DNA of 12,377 bases from Acidobacteriaceae bacterium (GTDB lineage: Bacteria > Acidobacteriota > Terriglobia > Terriglobales > Acidobacteriaceae), in the NCBI GenBank assembly GCA_030838305.1, contig JAUTWY010000622.1, positions 1 through 12,377 on the forward strand, in the 5' to 3' direction. A program made the position numbers and the translations under genes. A model generated the notes under the pieces. It did not search any database. It saw only the letters and a list, made by a program, of their open reading frames with translations, and had not been told where the DNA came from. Shown piece after piece: positions 1 through 6,370 of the stretch. Position 1 is the stretch's first letter. Each line of letters opens with the position of its first letter.

Positions 1-29
1 TGCTCCGTGATCGGGATTATCTTCGCCAT
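1..29 (-). CDS. Start of a probable IS256-family transposase (5' fragment only)
   Basis: An ATG at 29 on the minus strand opens a frame reading MAKIIPITE plus a partial codon (CA, so H or Q) at the window edge. From memory, many IS256-family (mutator-type, DDE) transposases begin with a similar IIPITEHF-like segment; nothing of the catalytic domain is in the window. A purine-rich AAAAGGAG (RC of 41-48) lies about 11 nt upstream of the ATG, which supports a real translation start. The fragment is far too short for homology alone. The call depends on the adjacent IS256-like end motif, and the frame could belong to some other gene. Confidence 0.4.
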
Positions 30-30
30 T

Positions 31-90
31 GGGTGTAGGTCTCCTTTTCGGAAAGGCTTTAGCTCGTGAGGCCAAAGCCAACTTACACCC
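31..90 (-). promoter_or_regulatory. Inverted-repeat leader able to hide the transposase ribosome-binding site
   Basis: GGGTGTA (31-37) is perfectly complementary to TACACCC (84-90), so the leader of the minus-strand gene can close on itself just before the start codon at 29. Inside it, CCTTT/AAAGG (43-47 with 52-56, tetraloop between) pairs part of the AAAAGGAG ribosome-binding site. A second stem, GGCTTT/AAAGCC (55-60 with 74-79), shares two bases with that hairpin, so the two may be alternatives. Insertion sequences are known to use such structures to block translation of transcripts entering from outside; that role is inferred here. Confidence 0.4.
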
Positions 91-138
91 TCTCGCTTTT
101 ACACAATCGAATTTACGTCACCGAAAATCCCGAAAAGC

Positions 139-166
139 TTCCGGCACAAGAGGTCAGTGCTATGAT
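139..166 (+). promoter_or_regulatory. Possible extended -10 promoter for the 187-1236 gene
   Basis: TGC directly followed by TATGAT (hexamer 161-166) makes an extended -10 element. The best -35 candidate, TTCCGG at 139-144 (16 nt spacer), is poor, as extended -10 promoters tolerate. Transcription would start near 173, leaving a leader of about 14 nt with no recognisable Shine-Dalgarno sequence before the ATG at 187. The site lies just outside the probable IS end. Confidence 0.35.
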
Positions 167-186
167 TGCAGGCCTGACCGCATTCC

Positions 187-1236
187 ATGCGAATTAGACG
201 CACCTACCCCATCGCCCTGGTGGTCGTAATCGTCGCCGCGGCGGTGACCCTTGCCGTCCAACTGCGAAAACATGCTCCGCCTGAGCCTGCCAGGTTATTG
301 CCCGGGGCAGACGCATTTTTCTATCTCAATCTCAAGTCGGCGCGCCGGGCGAACTCGGGCAAGGAATTGCCTTCCGTCAGCCACGATCCGGAGTATGAGC
401 GCTTCATCCGCGAGACGGGATTCCAGTTCGAGCGCGATCTCGATGAGGCCGCCTTCGCCATCCACTATCCCGCTCATTGGCCGGGCGGCGGAACTGGCGG
501 TGCAGCTCGAGAGCCGCGCTTTTCGGAAGTGCTGGAAGGAAAATTTCACAGCGAGCGTCTGACTGCGTATCTGCGGCAAATCGCGCAATCGGTGGAGAAC
601 TACCACTCAGTTGAAATCTTCACAATTCGGGTGGAACGAAGATCGCTGCACGTGGCCGTGCTGAGCCCTGATTCGGTGGCCGCCTCCAATCACGACGACC
701 CCGCGGTCATCCAGGGAATCGTTGACCGGTCGAAGCGGTTGGCGTCTCCATTCGGAGGCCCGGCTTTGTTGCGGCAATACTACAAGCACGTTCAGTTGGC
801 GAGTCTGGCGTGGATCGTGGCGCGCGTCGATCCTTCCGCCCCCGGCGCCGCTGCCTGGAGCACGGTCTTCACCAAGCCGGCAACCATTGTCATCTCGGGG
901 ACTTATCTGAGCCCGCTTCATCTCAGGGCAAATGCAGTTCATCTGCGCGCCGAGGCTTATACCCAATCATCCGACGATGCCCGCGCCATCACCGAAAAGC
1001 TGACGTTGTTCGTTGCCCTAACGCACGCCGCGGAGACTTCGGTAGGTATGCATGGCACGGATGCCGATGTGAAGGACTTCTTCGACAGTCTTAAGGTAAA
1101 GCAGGAGAATGAGCGCGCTGTGCTCACCGCCTCCATGCCATTCGGGTTTCTGCGAAAGATGCTGTCGGAATCTGCGCCGGATTTGAACGAACCCGGTGCT
1201 CCTTCTCCAGCTCAACTGCCTTCGAAACCACGCTGA
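187..1236 (+). CDS. Membrane-anchored protein of unknown function
   Basis: A 349-residue protein that I cannot assign to a characterised family. Residues 9-27 form one hydrophobic segment after a basic N-terminus (MRIRR), so it is probably an uncleaved anchor with the rest in the periplasm. The segment after the anchor (about 34-93) contains ARLLPGADAFFYLNLKSAR and GFQFERDLDEAAFAIHYP, a pattern I associate with hypothetical proteins common in acidobacterial genomes. No catalytic motif, CXXC or metal site is evident; the tail (about 329-349) is proline- and serine-rich. The frame is closed upstream by a TGA at 175, so ATG 187 is the first possible start. The gene ends 95 nt before ccdA. That gap has its own promoter-like element, so the two need not be co-transcribed. 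Real gene: confident; function: unknown. Confidence 0.85.
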   Translation: MRIRRTYPIALVVVIVAAAVTLAVQLRKHAPPEPARLLPGADAFFYLNLKSARRANSGKELPSVSHDPEYERFIRETGFQFERDLDEAAFAIHYPAHWPGGGTGGAAREPRFSEVLEGKFHSERLTAYLRQIAQSVENYHSVEIFTIRVERRSLHVAVLSPDSVAASNHDDPAVIQGIVDRSKRLASPFGGPALLRQYYKHVQLASLAWIVARVDPSAPGAAAWSTVFTKPATIVISGTYLSPLHLRANAVHLRAEAYTQSSDDARAITEKLTLFVALTHAAETSVGMHGTDADVKDFFDSLKVKQENERAVLTASMPFGFLRKMLSESAPDLNEPGAPSPAQLPSKPR

Positions 1237-1316
1237 TCAATCCGGAATTTCGCTCTCCATATGAAACCTAACCCTGCTGCGATCATCTGATGGCTTACGG
1301 AGACCAACTCCGGCGG

Positions 1317-1322
1317 GTACAA
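1317..1322 (+). promoter_or_regulatory. Start-proximal -10 element of ccdA
   Basis: TACAAT (5 of 6 matches to TATAAT) lies 9 nt before the ATG at 1332. The expected transcription start falls within a few nucleotides of the start codon, and no Shine-Dalgarno sequence fits between them, so the mRNA would be nearly leaderless. A -35 is not convincing (TTACGG at 1295-1300, 16 nt spacer). Confidence 0.45.
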
Positions 1323-1331
1323 TAAAGACGC

Positions 1332-2060
1332 ATGTCGAGCCTCCCCCCTCCTTCGATGATCCTCGTATTTGTTGCGGGCCTGACTTCCTTTCTCTCGCCT
1401 TGCGTCCTGCCGCTGGTGCCGGGATACCTCTCTCTGATCTCGGGTGTTGGCCTTGAAGAACTCAAAGCACCGCAGGCGCAGCTCATGCGGCGGGTGATGG
1501 TGAACTCCATCGTGTTTATCCTGGGGTTCAGCGTTGTTTTTATCGCGCTTGGCCTGGCAGCGACCGGGGTCGGCCAGGTGCTGGGGATTTATAAGAACAC
1601 CATTGCCCGGATAGCGGGAGTCGTCATCATTCTTTTCGGATTGCACCTGACTGGCATCTTCAAGATCAAAGCGCTCTATACGGATGCTCGCCTGCATCAT
1701 GTGAAGGGCAGCAGCACTCCTATCGGTGCGTTTGTGATCGGCTTCGCCTTTGCCTTCGGCTGGACTCCGTGCCTGGGCCCGATTCTGTCTGGAGTTCTCG
1801 CTGTAGCCGCGGAGGAGAGCACGTTGCTCAAAGGCGCTCTCCTCCTGGCGATATATTCGCTGGGACTAGCCGTACCGTTTTTGCTGACCGCCCTTTTGAT
1901 GGAGCGTTTCCTGAAATTTTACAGCCGCTTCCGCTCGCACATGCATGCGCTGGAAGTGGCCAGTGGCGGCCTACTGATCGCGCTCGGAGTGTTGCTGGTG
2001 AGCGGACGCTTTACTATGATTTCGAACTGGCTTTCGTTTTTGAACCGGTTCGCGCTGTGA
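1332..2060 (+). CDS. ccdA: CcdA-type membrane thiol-electron transporter
   Basis: A 242-residue integral membrane protein of the CcdA/DsbD membrane-core family. Such proteins move reducing equivalents from cytoplasmic thioredoxin across the inner membrane to periplasmic thioredoxin-like partners, supporting cytochrome c maturation and other thiol reduction. Six hydrophobic segments are visible (about 9-31, 58-82, 92-112, 132-155, 165-190, 207-226), the usual CcdA count. The two family cysteines are present as mirrored Cys-Pro-type motifs: SPCVLPLVPG with C24 in segment 1 and TPCLGP with C147 in segment 4. ATG 1332 puts segment 1 right at the N-terminus, as expected. A thioredoxin-like gene starts 28 nt downstream, so the two are probably one unit. 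Family assignment is secure; the precise redox partner is inferred from the neighbours. Confidence 0.95.
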   Translation: MSSLPPPSMILVFVAGLTSFLSPCVLPLVPGYLSLISGVGLEELKAPQAQLMRRVMVNSIVFILGFSVVFIALGLAATGVGQVLGIYKNTIARIAGVVIILFGLHLTGIFKIKALYTDARLHHVKGSSTPIGAFVIGFAFAFGWTPCLGPILSGVLAVAAEESTLLKGALLLAIYSLGLAVPFLLTALLMERFLKFYSRFRSHMHALEVASGGLLIALGVLLVSGRFTMISNWLSFLNRFAL

Positions 2061-2077
2061 GATTGAAGGTTGCGAAT

Positions 2078-2081
2078 GGAG
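2078..2081 (+). promoter_or_regulatory. Ribosome-binding site supporting a GTG start
   Basis: GGAG sits 7 nt before the GTG at 2089, which is good spacing. It supports GTG as the true start of the thioredoxin-like gene, directly ahead of the codons for its hydrophobic anchor. Confidence 0.6.
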
Positions 2082-2088
2082 AATTCCC

Positions 2089-2682
2089 GTGAAACGTAGT
2101 CCTCTGGTTCTGGTCGTGGTGGCGTTCGTTGTCGCACTAATGCTATATGTCGGCTACCACAAGGCGCGACACACGGACGGGCCGCGGACGACCCGTCTGA
2201 CACAATCGAGTCCTGCTCCGGATTTCTCCCTCGAATCGCTTGACGGCAAGACCACGCGGCTGTCGGATTTTCGCGGCAAGGCGGTGCTACTGAATTTCTG
2301 GGCGACCTGGTGCGGTCCGTGCAAAATCGAGATGCCCTGGTTCGTTGACTTTCAGAAGCAGTACGGATCACAGGGATTGCAGATTGTCGGCGTTGCCATG
2401 GACGACGCGAGCAAAGAGGATATCGGCAAGTTCGCCAAAGATATGGGCGTGAATTATCCCATTCTGATTGGGAAAGAGGCAGTCGGGGACCAATACGGCG
2501 GCATTCCCGGCCTGCCAGAAACGTTCCTGATCGCGCGGGACGGAAAAATCGTGGACAAAATCGTTGGATTGAGAGGCAAAGCCGAAATTGAGGATGCGAT
2601 CAAAGAGGCGCTCAATACACGGCCGGCCGCGAGCCAAGCCTCGGCCGCAGACAATGCCGTGACTTCACAGCCTCAGAAGTGA
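2089..2682 (+). CDS. Membrane-anchored TlpA/ResA-type thioredoxin
   Basis: A 197-residue thiol-disulfide oxidoreductase of the TlpA/ResA/CcmG group, expected to reduce disulfides in periplasmic proteins such as apocytochrome c. Residues 5-22 are a hydrophobic N-terminal anchor. The thioredoxin fold starts near 43 (APDFSLESLDGK) and holds the active site WCGPC with C75 and C78, and a GLPETF loop with P143 in the cis-Pro position. The ASQASAADNAVTSQPQK tail (from about 181) is low-complexity and probably disordered. Translation starts at GTG 2089, backed by a GGAG 7 nt upstream. The gene follows ccdA by 28 nt, so it most likely takes electrons from that protein. ResA, TlpA and CcmG cannot be told apart here, because none of the cytochrome c assembly genes that would help is in the window. 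Confidence 0.93.
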   Translation: MKRSPLVLVVVAFVVALMLYVGYHKARHTDGPRTTRLTQSSPAPDFSLESLDGKTTRLSDFRGKAVLLNFWATWCGPCKIEMPWFVDFQKQYGSQGLQIVGVAMDDASKEDIGKFAKDMGVNYPILIGKEAVGDQYGGIPGLPETFLIARDGKIVDKIVGLRGKAEIEDAIKEALNTRPAASQASAADNAVTSQPQK

Positions 2683-2708
2683 CAATAGAACAAGCGCGGC
2701 AATCAGTC

Positions 2709-2733
2709 TATGATCCAGAAATATGATCCAGAA
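2709..2733 (+). repeat. Tandem 12-bp direct repeat upstream of the DsbD-N gene
   Basis: TATGATCCAGAA occurs at 2709-2720 and again, perfectly, at 2722-2733 (period 13). Each copy holds TATGAT, a good -10 match. The pair lies in the 98-nt gap between the thioredoxin stop and the ATG at 2781. It may be a duplicated promoter element or a regulator-binding site; the function is unknown. Confidence 0.7.
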
Positions 2734-2780
2734 CGTTGCCGGGATGGGGGACTATCCGGGCTGCCAGAATTGATTTCGCC

Positions 2781-3365
2781 ATGATCGACCAACAAACTGA
2801 ACGGCACGATCCGAGGACTCGCGGCGCAGGGCGAAGGTATGCCGCGCTCGCCTTTCTTCTTCTGTTGCCTGCGATCCTCTCACCCGCGCAAACGCAGGGC
2901 AAGCCTCCAACCCTGTCGATGGCGGCGATACCGCAGGTTACGGCGCAGCGCACCAAGCAAACCATGGTGGACCTGAATTTTCGTGTCCCACACGGCTATC
3001 ACGTCAATTCGAATTCCCCCAAGTCGGAATTTCTGATCCCCACCGCCCTGAAGATGGACCTGCCTACTGACATTATTCTGGGGAAGATTAGCTACCCTGC
3101 AGGCGCCGACATGACATTCCCCTTCTCGCCCGACGAAAAGCTGAGCGTGTACAGCGGAGACTTCACCATCGCGGTTGGGGTACATCCTCTGCGCTCAGTG
3201 GTTCCTGGCAAATACGTGATGCACGGCGTGCTCCGCTACCAGGCTTGCGACAATGCCGCTTGCTATCCTCCAAAGACCTTGCCGGTGAGTTTTGAAGTCA
3301 AGGTCGTGAAGGAACCGGCCACGCACCATGCCAATCCCGCGCAAAGTCCGCACGTGCACGGATAG
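2781..3365 (+). CDS. Secreted DsbD N-terminal-domain-like protein
   Basis: From ATG 2781 the product has 194 residues. A basic N-terminus and a hydrophobic stretch (residues about 20-35), followed by SPAQTQG, look like a Sec signal peptide cleaved near SPA/Q. The mature part resembles the immunoglobulin-like N-domain of DsbD, which hands electrons from the membrane core to periplasmic disulfide proteins. The diagnostic region is RYQACDNAACYPPKTLPVSF with cysteines C156 and C161 (CX4C; the E. coli N-domain has CX5C). No membrane core or thioredoxin domain is attached; those are encoded by the two genes upstream. The tail is histidine-rich (THHANPAQSPHVHG). The frame stays open back to a TTG at 2736, but neither start has a clear ribosome-binding site, and ATG gives the more normal signal peptide. 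Domain call is strong; partner is inferred. Confidence 0.85.
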   Translation: MIDQQTERHDPRTRGAGRRYAALAFLLLLPAILSPAQTQGKPPTLSMAAIPQVTAQRTKQTMVDLNFRVPHGYHVNSNSPKSEFLIPTALKMDLPTDIILGKISYPAGADMTFPFSPDEKLSVYSGDFTIAVGVHPLRSVVPGKYVMHGVLRYQACDNAACYPPKTLPVSFEVKVVKEPATHHANPAQSPHVHG

Positions 3366-3373
3366 CGTTAACC

Positions 3374-3397
3374 ATCAGCACTTAGCAATCAGCACTT
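3374..3397 (+). repeat. Short tandem repeat after the DsbD-N gene
   Basis: ATCAGCACTT occurs at 3374-3383 and 3388-3397 (period 14), joined by AGCA, just after the stop codon of the DsbD-N gene. It is a simple intergenic repeat. No hairpin with a T-run accompanies it, so it is not an intrinsic terminator. Confidence 0.6.
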
Positions 3398-3496
3398 CAG
3401 CCCAACACCTCGCCGCCGTAACGGCTACGCCTGACACCTCTTCGCTTCTGCCCTGGTCGGGTTTTCTGGTAGATTGAGCGCGTTTGCTCCTGCGAC

Positions 3497-3504
3497 GAGG
3501 TGAT
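3497..3504 (+). promoter_or_regulatory. Strong Shine-Dalgarno sequence for the 3507 gene
   Basis: GAGGTGAT is an 8-base match to the sequence complementary to the 16S rRNA 3' end. Its GAGG core ends 6 nt before the ATG at 3507 and fixes that start. A weak -10-like TAGATT lies at 3470-3475, which would give a leader of about 25 nt. This contrasts with the apparently leaderless genes elsewhere in the window. Confidence 0.7.
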
Positions 3505-3506
3505 TC

Positions 3507-4352
3507 ATGGCATGCCGTCCCGAAGTACTGAAGCGGGTACCCCTTTTTGCTCTTCTCGACGACGATGAGACTGCCGTTCTGGCTGGGCAAGTCGAAGTCA
3601 AAACATTCGCTCCGCGGCAGCGCATCTGGAAAATGGGCGATGCCGGCGGGCGCGCTTATGTCCTGGTCACTGGCAGGGTTCGCGTGGCCACGGTGGATGA
3701 GGATAATCAGGAAGTGGTAGTGGACGAACCCGGCGCCGGCGAATTCTTCGGCTTTGCTTCCATGCTTGAGCAAACGCCCCACCAGACCAGCGCTACGGCG
3801 CTCGAAGAGTGCGAGTGCGTCGAGGTCGACCGCGAGGATATTGCCGTGCTCCTGGAGCGCAAGCCGCATGCGGGTATGGATATGCTGGCTGTGCTGGGCC
3901 GGCAATTTCACAGCGCCCAGCAACTGGTGCGACTCCGAGCCACCCGCAATGCCAACGTGATGATCGAAGAGAAAGAGACATTTGGAGAGCGCGTTGCCGA
4001 TTCAGTGGCGCGCTTTGGCGGCTCCTGGACTTTTATTATCGCGTTTGCTTTTGTCCTCAGCATCTACGTGACCATCAATGCAATGTTGCGACGATCGGCC
4101 TGGGATCCGTACCCATTCATCCTGCTGAATCTGTTTCTTTCCATGCTAGCGGCGATTCAGGCGCCGGTCATCATGATGAGCCAGAACCGGCAGGACTCTC
4201 GCGACCGCCTCCGCAGCGAACTGGATTACGACGTCAACCGGCGCGCCGCTTCCGACATTCAGGGTCTGGCGCGCAAGCTCAACCTGCTGGGAGAAAAGAT
4301 TGGAGACGTGGAAGACCTGCTGCGGCAGAAGCCTCCTGAGGCTTCCCGCTAG
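3507..4352 (+). CDS. Cyclic-nucleotide-binding-fold protein fused to a DUF1003 membrane domain
   Basis: A 281-residue two-domain protein. Residues about 8-125 form a CRP-like cyclic-nucleotide-binding barrel (LKRVPLFALLDDDE at the start, GRVRVATVDEDNQEVVVDEPGAGEFFG in the core). Residues about 155-255 match DUF1003: two membrane helices (about 174-191 and 203-223) and the signature PFILLNLFLSMLAAIQAPVI followed by MMSQNRQDSRDRLRSELDYDVN. The C-terminus (about 253-275) may form a short coiled coil. There is no helix-turn-helix, so it is not a CRP/FNR transcription factor; it more likely senses a ligand at the membrane. The phosphate-binding cassette appears degenerate: GEFFGFASMLEQTPHQTSAT has no arginine where cAMP-binding members carry R-S/T-A. 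Binding of a cyclic nucleotide is therefore doubtful. The start is fixed by an excellent ribosome-binding site. It seems to be a single-gene unit. Architecture is confident; function is unknown. Confidence 0.9.
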   Translation: MACRPEVLKRVPLFALLDDDETAVLAGQVEVKTFAPRQRIWKMGDAGGRAYVLVTGRVRVATVDEDNQEVVVDEPGAGEFFGFASMLEQTPHQTSATALEECECVEVDREDIAVLLERKPHAGMDMLAVLGRQFHSAQQLVRLRATRNANVMIEEKETFGERVADSVARFGGSWTFIIAFAFVLSIYVTINAMLRRSAWDPYPFILLNLFLSMLAAIQAPVIMMSQNRQDSRDRLRSELDYDVNRRAASDIQGLARKLNLLGEKIGDVEDLLRQKPPEASR

Positions 4353-4367
4353 CACTCAACGCGAGAG

Positions 4368-4396
4368 TTGACGATCGGCTTTCGCACTCTTACCAT
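4368..4396 (+). promoter_or_regulatory. Promoter of the amidohydrolase gene
   Basis: TTGACG (4368-4373, 5 of 6 to consensus) and TACCAT (4391-4396, 4 of 6) are separated by an ideal 17 nt. The -10 ends 9 nt before the ATG at 4406, and no Shine-Dalgarno sequence follows, so the transcript is predicted to be nearly leaderless. A small inverted repeat, TCAAC/GTTGA, overlaps the -35. Confidence 0.55.
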
Positions 4397-4405
4397 TGCG
4401 GCGGC

Positions 4406-5809
4406 ATGAAGCGACTTTTCTTCCTAATACTTGTGTGGATCAGACTGTGCGCAATCGGATGCGGGCAGTCGCCCCCGGTTCCTGTCCTAATCATTCATGA
4501 TGTGACGGTGATCGATGCGACCGGCGCGCCTGCGCAGCCGCATCGCACTGTAATCGTCCATGACGGGAGAATCGAGCAGATCGCCAGTTCGGCCCATGGC
4601 ATGGGAGGGAAATTTCCGGGCGTTCACGTCGATGGTAGCGGAAAGTATTTGATCCCTGGCTTATGGGACATGCACGTTCACATGGTCTTCGGGACTTGGT
4701 TCCCGCAGGGCAAGGAAATTGCATTGCCGCTCTTTATTGCCAACGGCGTGACCGGCGTGCGCGACATGGGCGGAGAGTTGGATGTGCTTCAGCAATGGCG
4801 GAAGGAGATCACATCTGGGACGCTCATTGGTCCGCGCATGGTAATTTCCGGGCCCATGCTCGATGGTCCGCAGCCACGATTTCCCAGTTCGATTGCCATC
4901 AAGACGCCCGCGGATGGGCGGCGTGCGGTGGGGGACCTGAAGCACCGTGGGGCGGATTTCATCAAGCTGCAATCTTTAATTCCGCGTGACGCTGTTTTTG
5001 CCATAGCGGATGAGGCACGCAAGCGGCACATCAGTTTTGTTGGACATGTGCCGGATTCTGTTCGTGCGTCCGAGGCTTCGAAGGCGGGGCAGAAGAGTTT
5101 TGAGCATCTGATCGGAATTTTTGAAGGCAGCTCACCGCTGGAAGACGAGTTTCTGAAGGGGGCAAAGAACGAAACGAAGTTTCTATCCAGCTACGATCCG
5201 GCGCGGGCGTCGGAGCTATTTGCGCTGCTGGCGAAAAATCACACCTGGCAGTGTCCGACGCTGGTTTGGGAGCAGGGCGGGAACCTGATCGACGAGGCCT
5301 CCTTCGCCCAGGATTCACGGGCCAAATATGTTCCCGCGTACTGGAAAGAGGTGACCTGGAAGAGATTCAGGGATGAGATCGCCCACGAATTCAACACCGA
5401 CGACCTGGCCACGAGAAAGCGCTTTGTGCAAAAGGAACTGGAAGTCGTGAACGCGATGCATCGCGCCGGTGTCCCGTTTCTTGCGGGAACGGATACGCCT
5501 CCGGGCGTCTACGTTTTTCCAGGCTTCAGCCTGCATGAAGAGTTGCAGAGATTCGTGGCCGCCGGCTTCACGCCCATGGAGGCGCTGCAAACCGCAACCC
5601 TTAATCCTGCACAATTTCTCGGGATGGAAGATCGGCTGGGAACCATCGAGAAAGGCAAACTGGCGGATCTTGTTCTGCTCGAAGCGAATCCGCTCGACGA
5701 CATCCGCAACACGCAGAAGATTGCTGCGGTGATCGTGAATGGGCGTTACTGGTCACGGGCTGATTTAGACAAGATGCTGGCCGGAGTGGAAACGGCCGCC
5801 CAGAACTAG
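4406..5809 (+). CDS. Secreted metal-dependent amidohydrolase (imidazolonepropionase/prolidase-like)
   Basis: A 467-residue member of the amidohydrolase superfamily, closest in style to the imidazolonepropionase-like and Xaa-Pro dipeptidase-like group. The expected metal ligands are visible in order: H90 and H92 in DMHVHM after the LIPGLWD strand, K187 in GADFIKLQS (likely the carboxylated bridging lysine), H214 in VGHVPD, H234 in FEHLIG and D363 in LAGTDTPPG. That pattern indicates a binuclear centre. The C-terminal GTIEKGKLADLVLLEANPLDDI closes the small beta domain. Residues 1-19 are a signal sequence ending AIGC; C19 could be lipidated, although the -3 residue is A rather than L/V/I, so plain secretion is also possible. 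Substrate cannot be told from the sequence; hydrolysis of a peptide-like or cyclic amide bond is the family expectation. A small membrane-protein gene follows by 30 nt. Confidence 0.92.
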   Translation: MKRLFFLILVWIRLCAIGCGQSPPVPVLIIHDVTVIDATGAPAQPHRTVIVHDGRIEQIASSAHGMGGKFPGVHVDGSGKYLIPGLWDMHVHMVFGTWFPQGKEIALPLFIANGVTGVRDMGGELDVLQQWRKEITSGTLIGPRMVISGPMLDGPQPRFPSSIAIKTPADGRRAVGDLKHRGADFIKLQSLIPRDAVFAIADEARKRHISFVGHVPDSVRASEASKAGQKSFEHLIGIFEGSSPLEDEFLKGAKNETKFLSSYDPARASELFALLAKNHTWQCPTLVWEQGGNLIDEASFAQDSRAKYVPAYWKEVTWKRFRDEIAHEFNTDDLATRKRFVQKELEVVNAMHRAGVPFLAGTDTPPGVYVFPGFSLHEELQRFVAAGFTPMEALQTATLNPAQFLGMEDRLGTIEKGKLADLVLLEANPLDDIRNTQKIAAVIVNGRYWSRADLDKMLAGVETAAQN

Positions 5810-5839
5810 AGTAGCGCCAATCAAGAATGGAGTGGCCCC

Positions 5840-6319
5840 ATGCAAACGTTGAATGTCGGCGCAGGTCAAACGGACAAAGACTATAAGGCGGCTGAGGAGC
5901 AGCGACGTACCGATCTACGTGCCGACAGCCAAAGCGATGCGAACTTCTTCTTTCTGGCCGCGGGTCTGGCGGCGCTCGGCACGGGCCTGCTTCCGGTGCG
6001 GCTCAACGTTTTTGTCAGCATCGGTGCGATCGACCTTCTGAGCGTTTATGGCAGGACGCTCGGTCACCTTTATCCTCTTGCGGTGTACGGCGCGGCGGCT
6101 ATGTGGGTGGTCGTCGCGTTGGGACTGGGATTTGCCGCACGCAGCGGCCGTCGCTGGGCGTTCCTGGCGGGCGTAGTTTTATATGGTGCCGACATGCTGG
6201 CTCTCATCGCCATGTTTTCCTTGTGGGCATTTGGGGTCCATGCTTTCTTCGTGTTGAAATGGTTCCAAGGGCAAAAAGCTCTGAAAGACCTCAACGATCC
6301 GGGCGTTGCGACTTTTTGA
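5840..6319 (+). CDS. Small membrane protein of unknown function
   Basis: A 159-residue protein with a charged cytoplasm-like N-terminus (residues 1-32, rich in D, E, K and R) followed by three or four hydrophobic segments (about 36-62, 78-99, 106-128, with 128-140 continuing). It ends in FVLKWFQGQKALKDLNDPG. I do not recognise a named family, and no catalytic motif stands out. The start at ATG 5840 has a GGAG 7 nt upstream. The gene lies 30 nt after the amidohydrolase stop, so it is probably translated from the same mRNA. A functional link to the amidohydrolase is only suggested by that spacing. The stop at 6317-6319 is followed by a 51-nt convergent gap before glnS in which I see no intrinsic terminator. 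Confidence 0.8.
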   Translation: MQTLNVGAGQTDKDYKAAEEQRRTDLRADSQSDANFFFLAAGLAALGTGLLPVRLNVFVSIGAIDLLSVYGRTLGHLYPLAVYGAAAMWVVVALGLGFAARSGRRWAFLAGVVLYGADMLALIAMFSLWAFGVHAFFVLKWFQGQKALKDLNDPGVATF

Positions 6320-6370
6320 GGATGACAAAGAAATTACCAGACGGCTAACGTCGCGGCTGATTAAATCGCT

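Larger units (their letters stand above)
1..120 (-). mobile_element. End of a probable IS256-family insertion sequence, truncated by the left window edge
   Basis: Read on the minus strand, the segment contains ATTGTGTAAAAG (RC of 96-107). This resembles the inner part of the IS256 terminal inverted repeat, which as I remember it carries AATTGTGTAAAAG some 15 nt inside the tip. About 60 nt further in, the same strand has a ribosome-binding site and a start codon whose product begins like an IS256-type transposase. By analogy the outer tip lies near 115-125, and the end coordinate given here is uncertain by about 10 nt. The other end and any target duplication are outside the window. The family call rests on a short motif and nine residues, so it is tentative. 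Confidence 0.45.

Noticed and set aside
31..90. Possible riboswitch or tRNA-like three-way junction
   Set aside because: The stems are real but match no riboswitch consensus I know, there is no T-loop or CCA end, and the simpler reading is an insertion-sequence leader that hides the start site.
29..229. Plus-strand open frame of 66 codons at the left end
   Set aside because: It runs across the IS256-like end and overlaps the start of the 187 gene in another frame. The protein has no recognisable feature and no ribosome-binding site.
1212..1700. Minus-strand open frame opposite the start of ccdA
   Set aside because: It is antisense to conserved CcdA codons, and its charged, repetitive composition looks like a shadow frame.
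4330..4341. GCCTCCTGAGGC hairpin near the end of the 3507 gene as a terminator
   Set aside because: The stem is 4-5 bp, lies inside the coding region and has no following T-run.
6320..6370. Bidirectional terminator between the converging genes
   Set aside because: No stable GC-rich hairpin followed by a T-run on either strand was found in the 51-nt gap.
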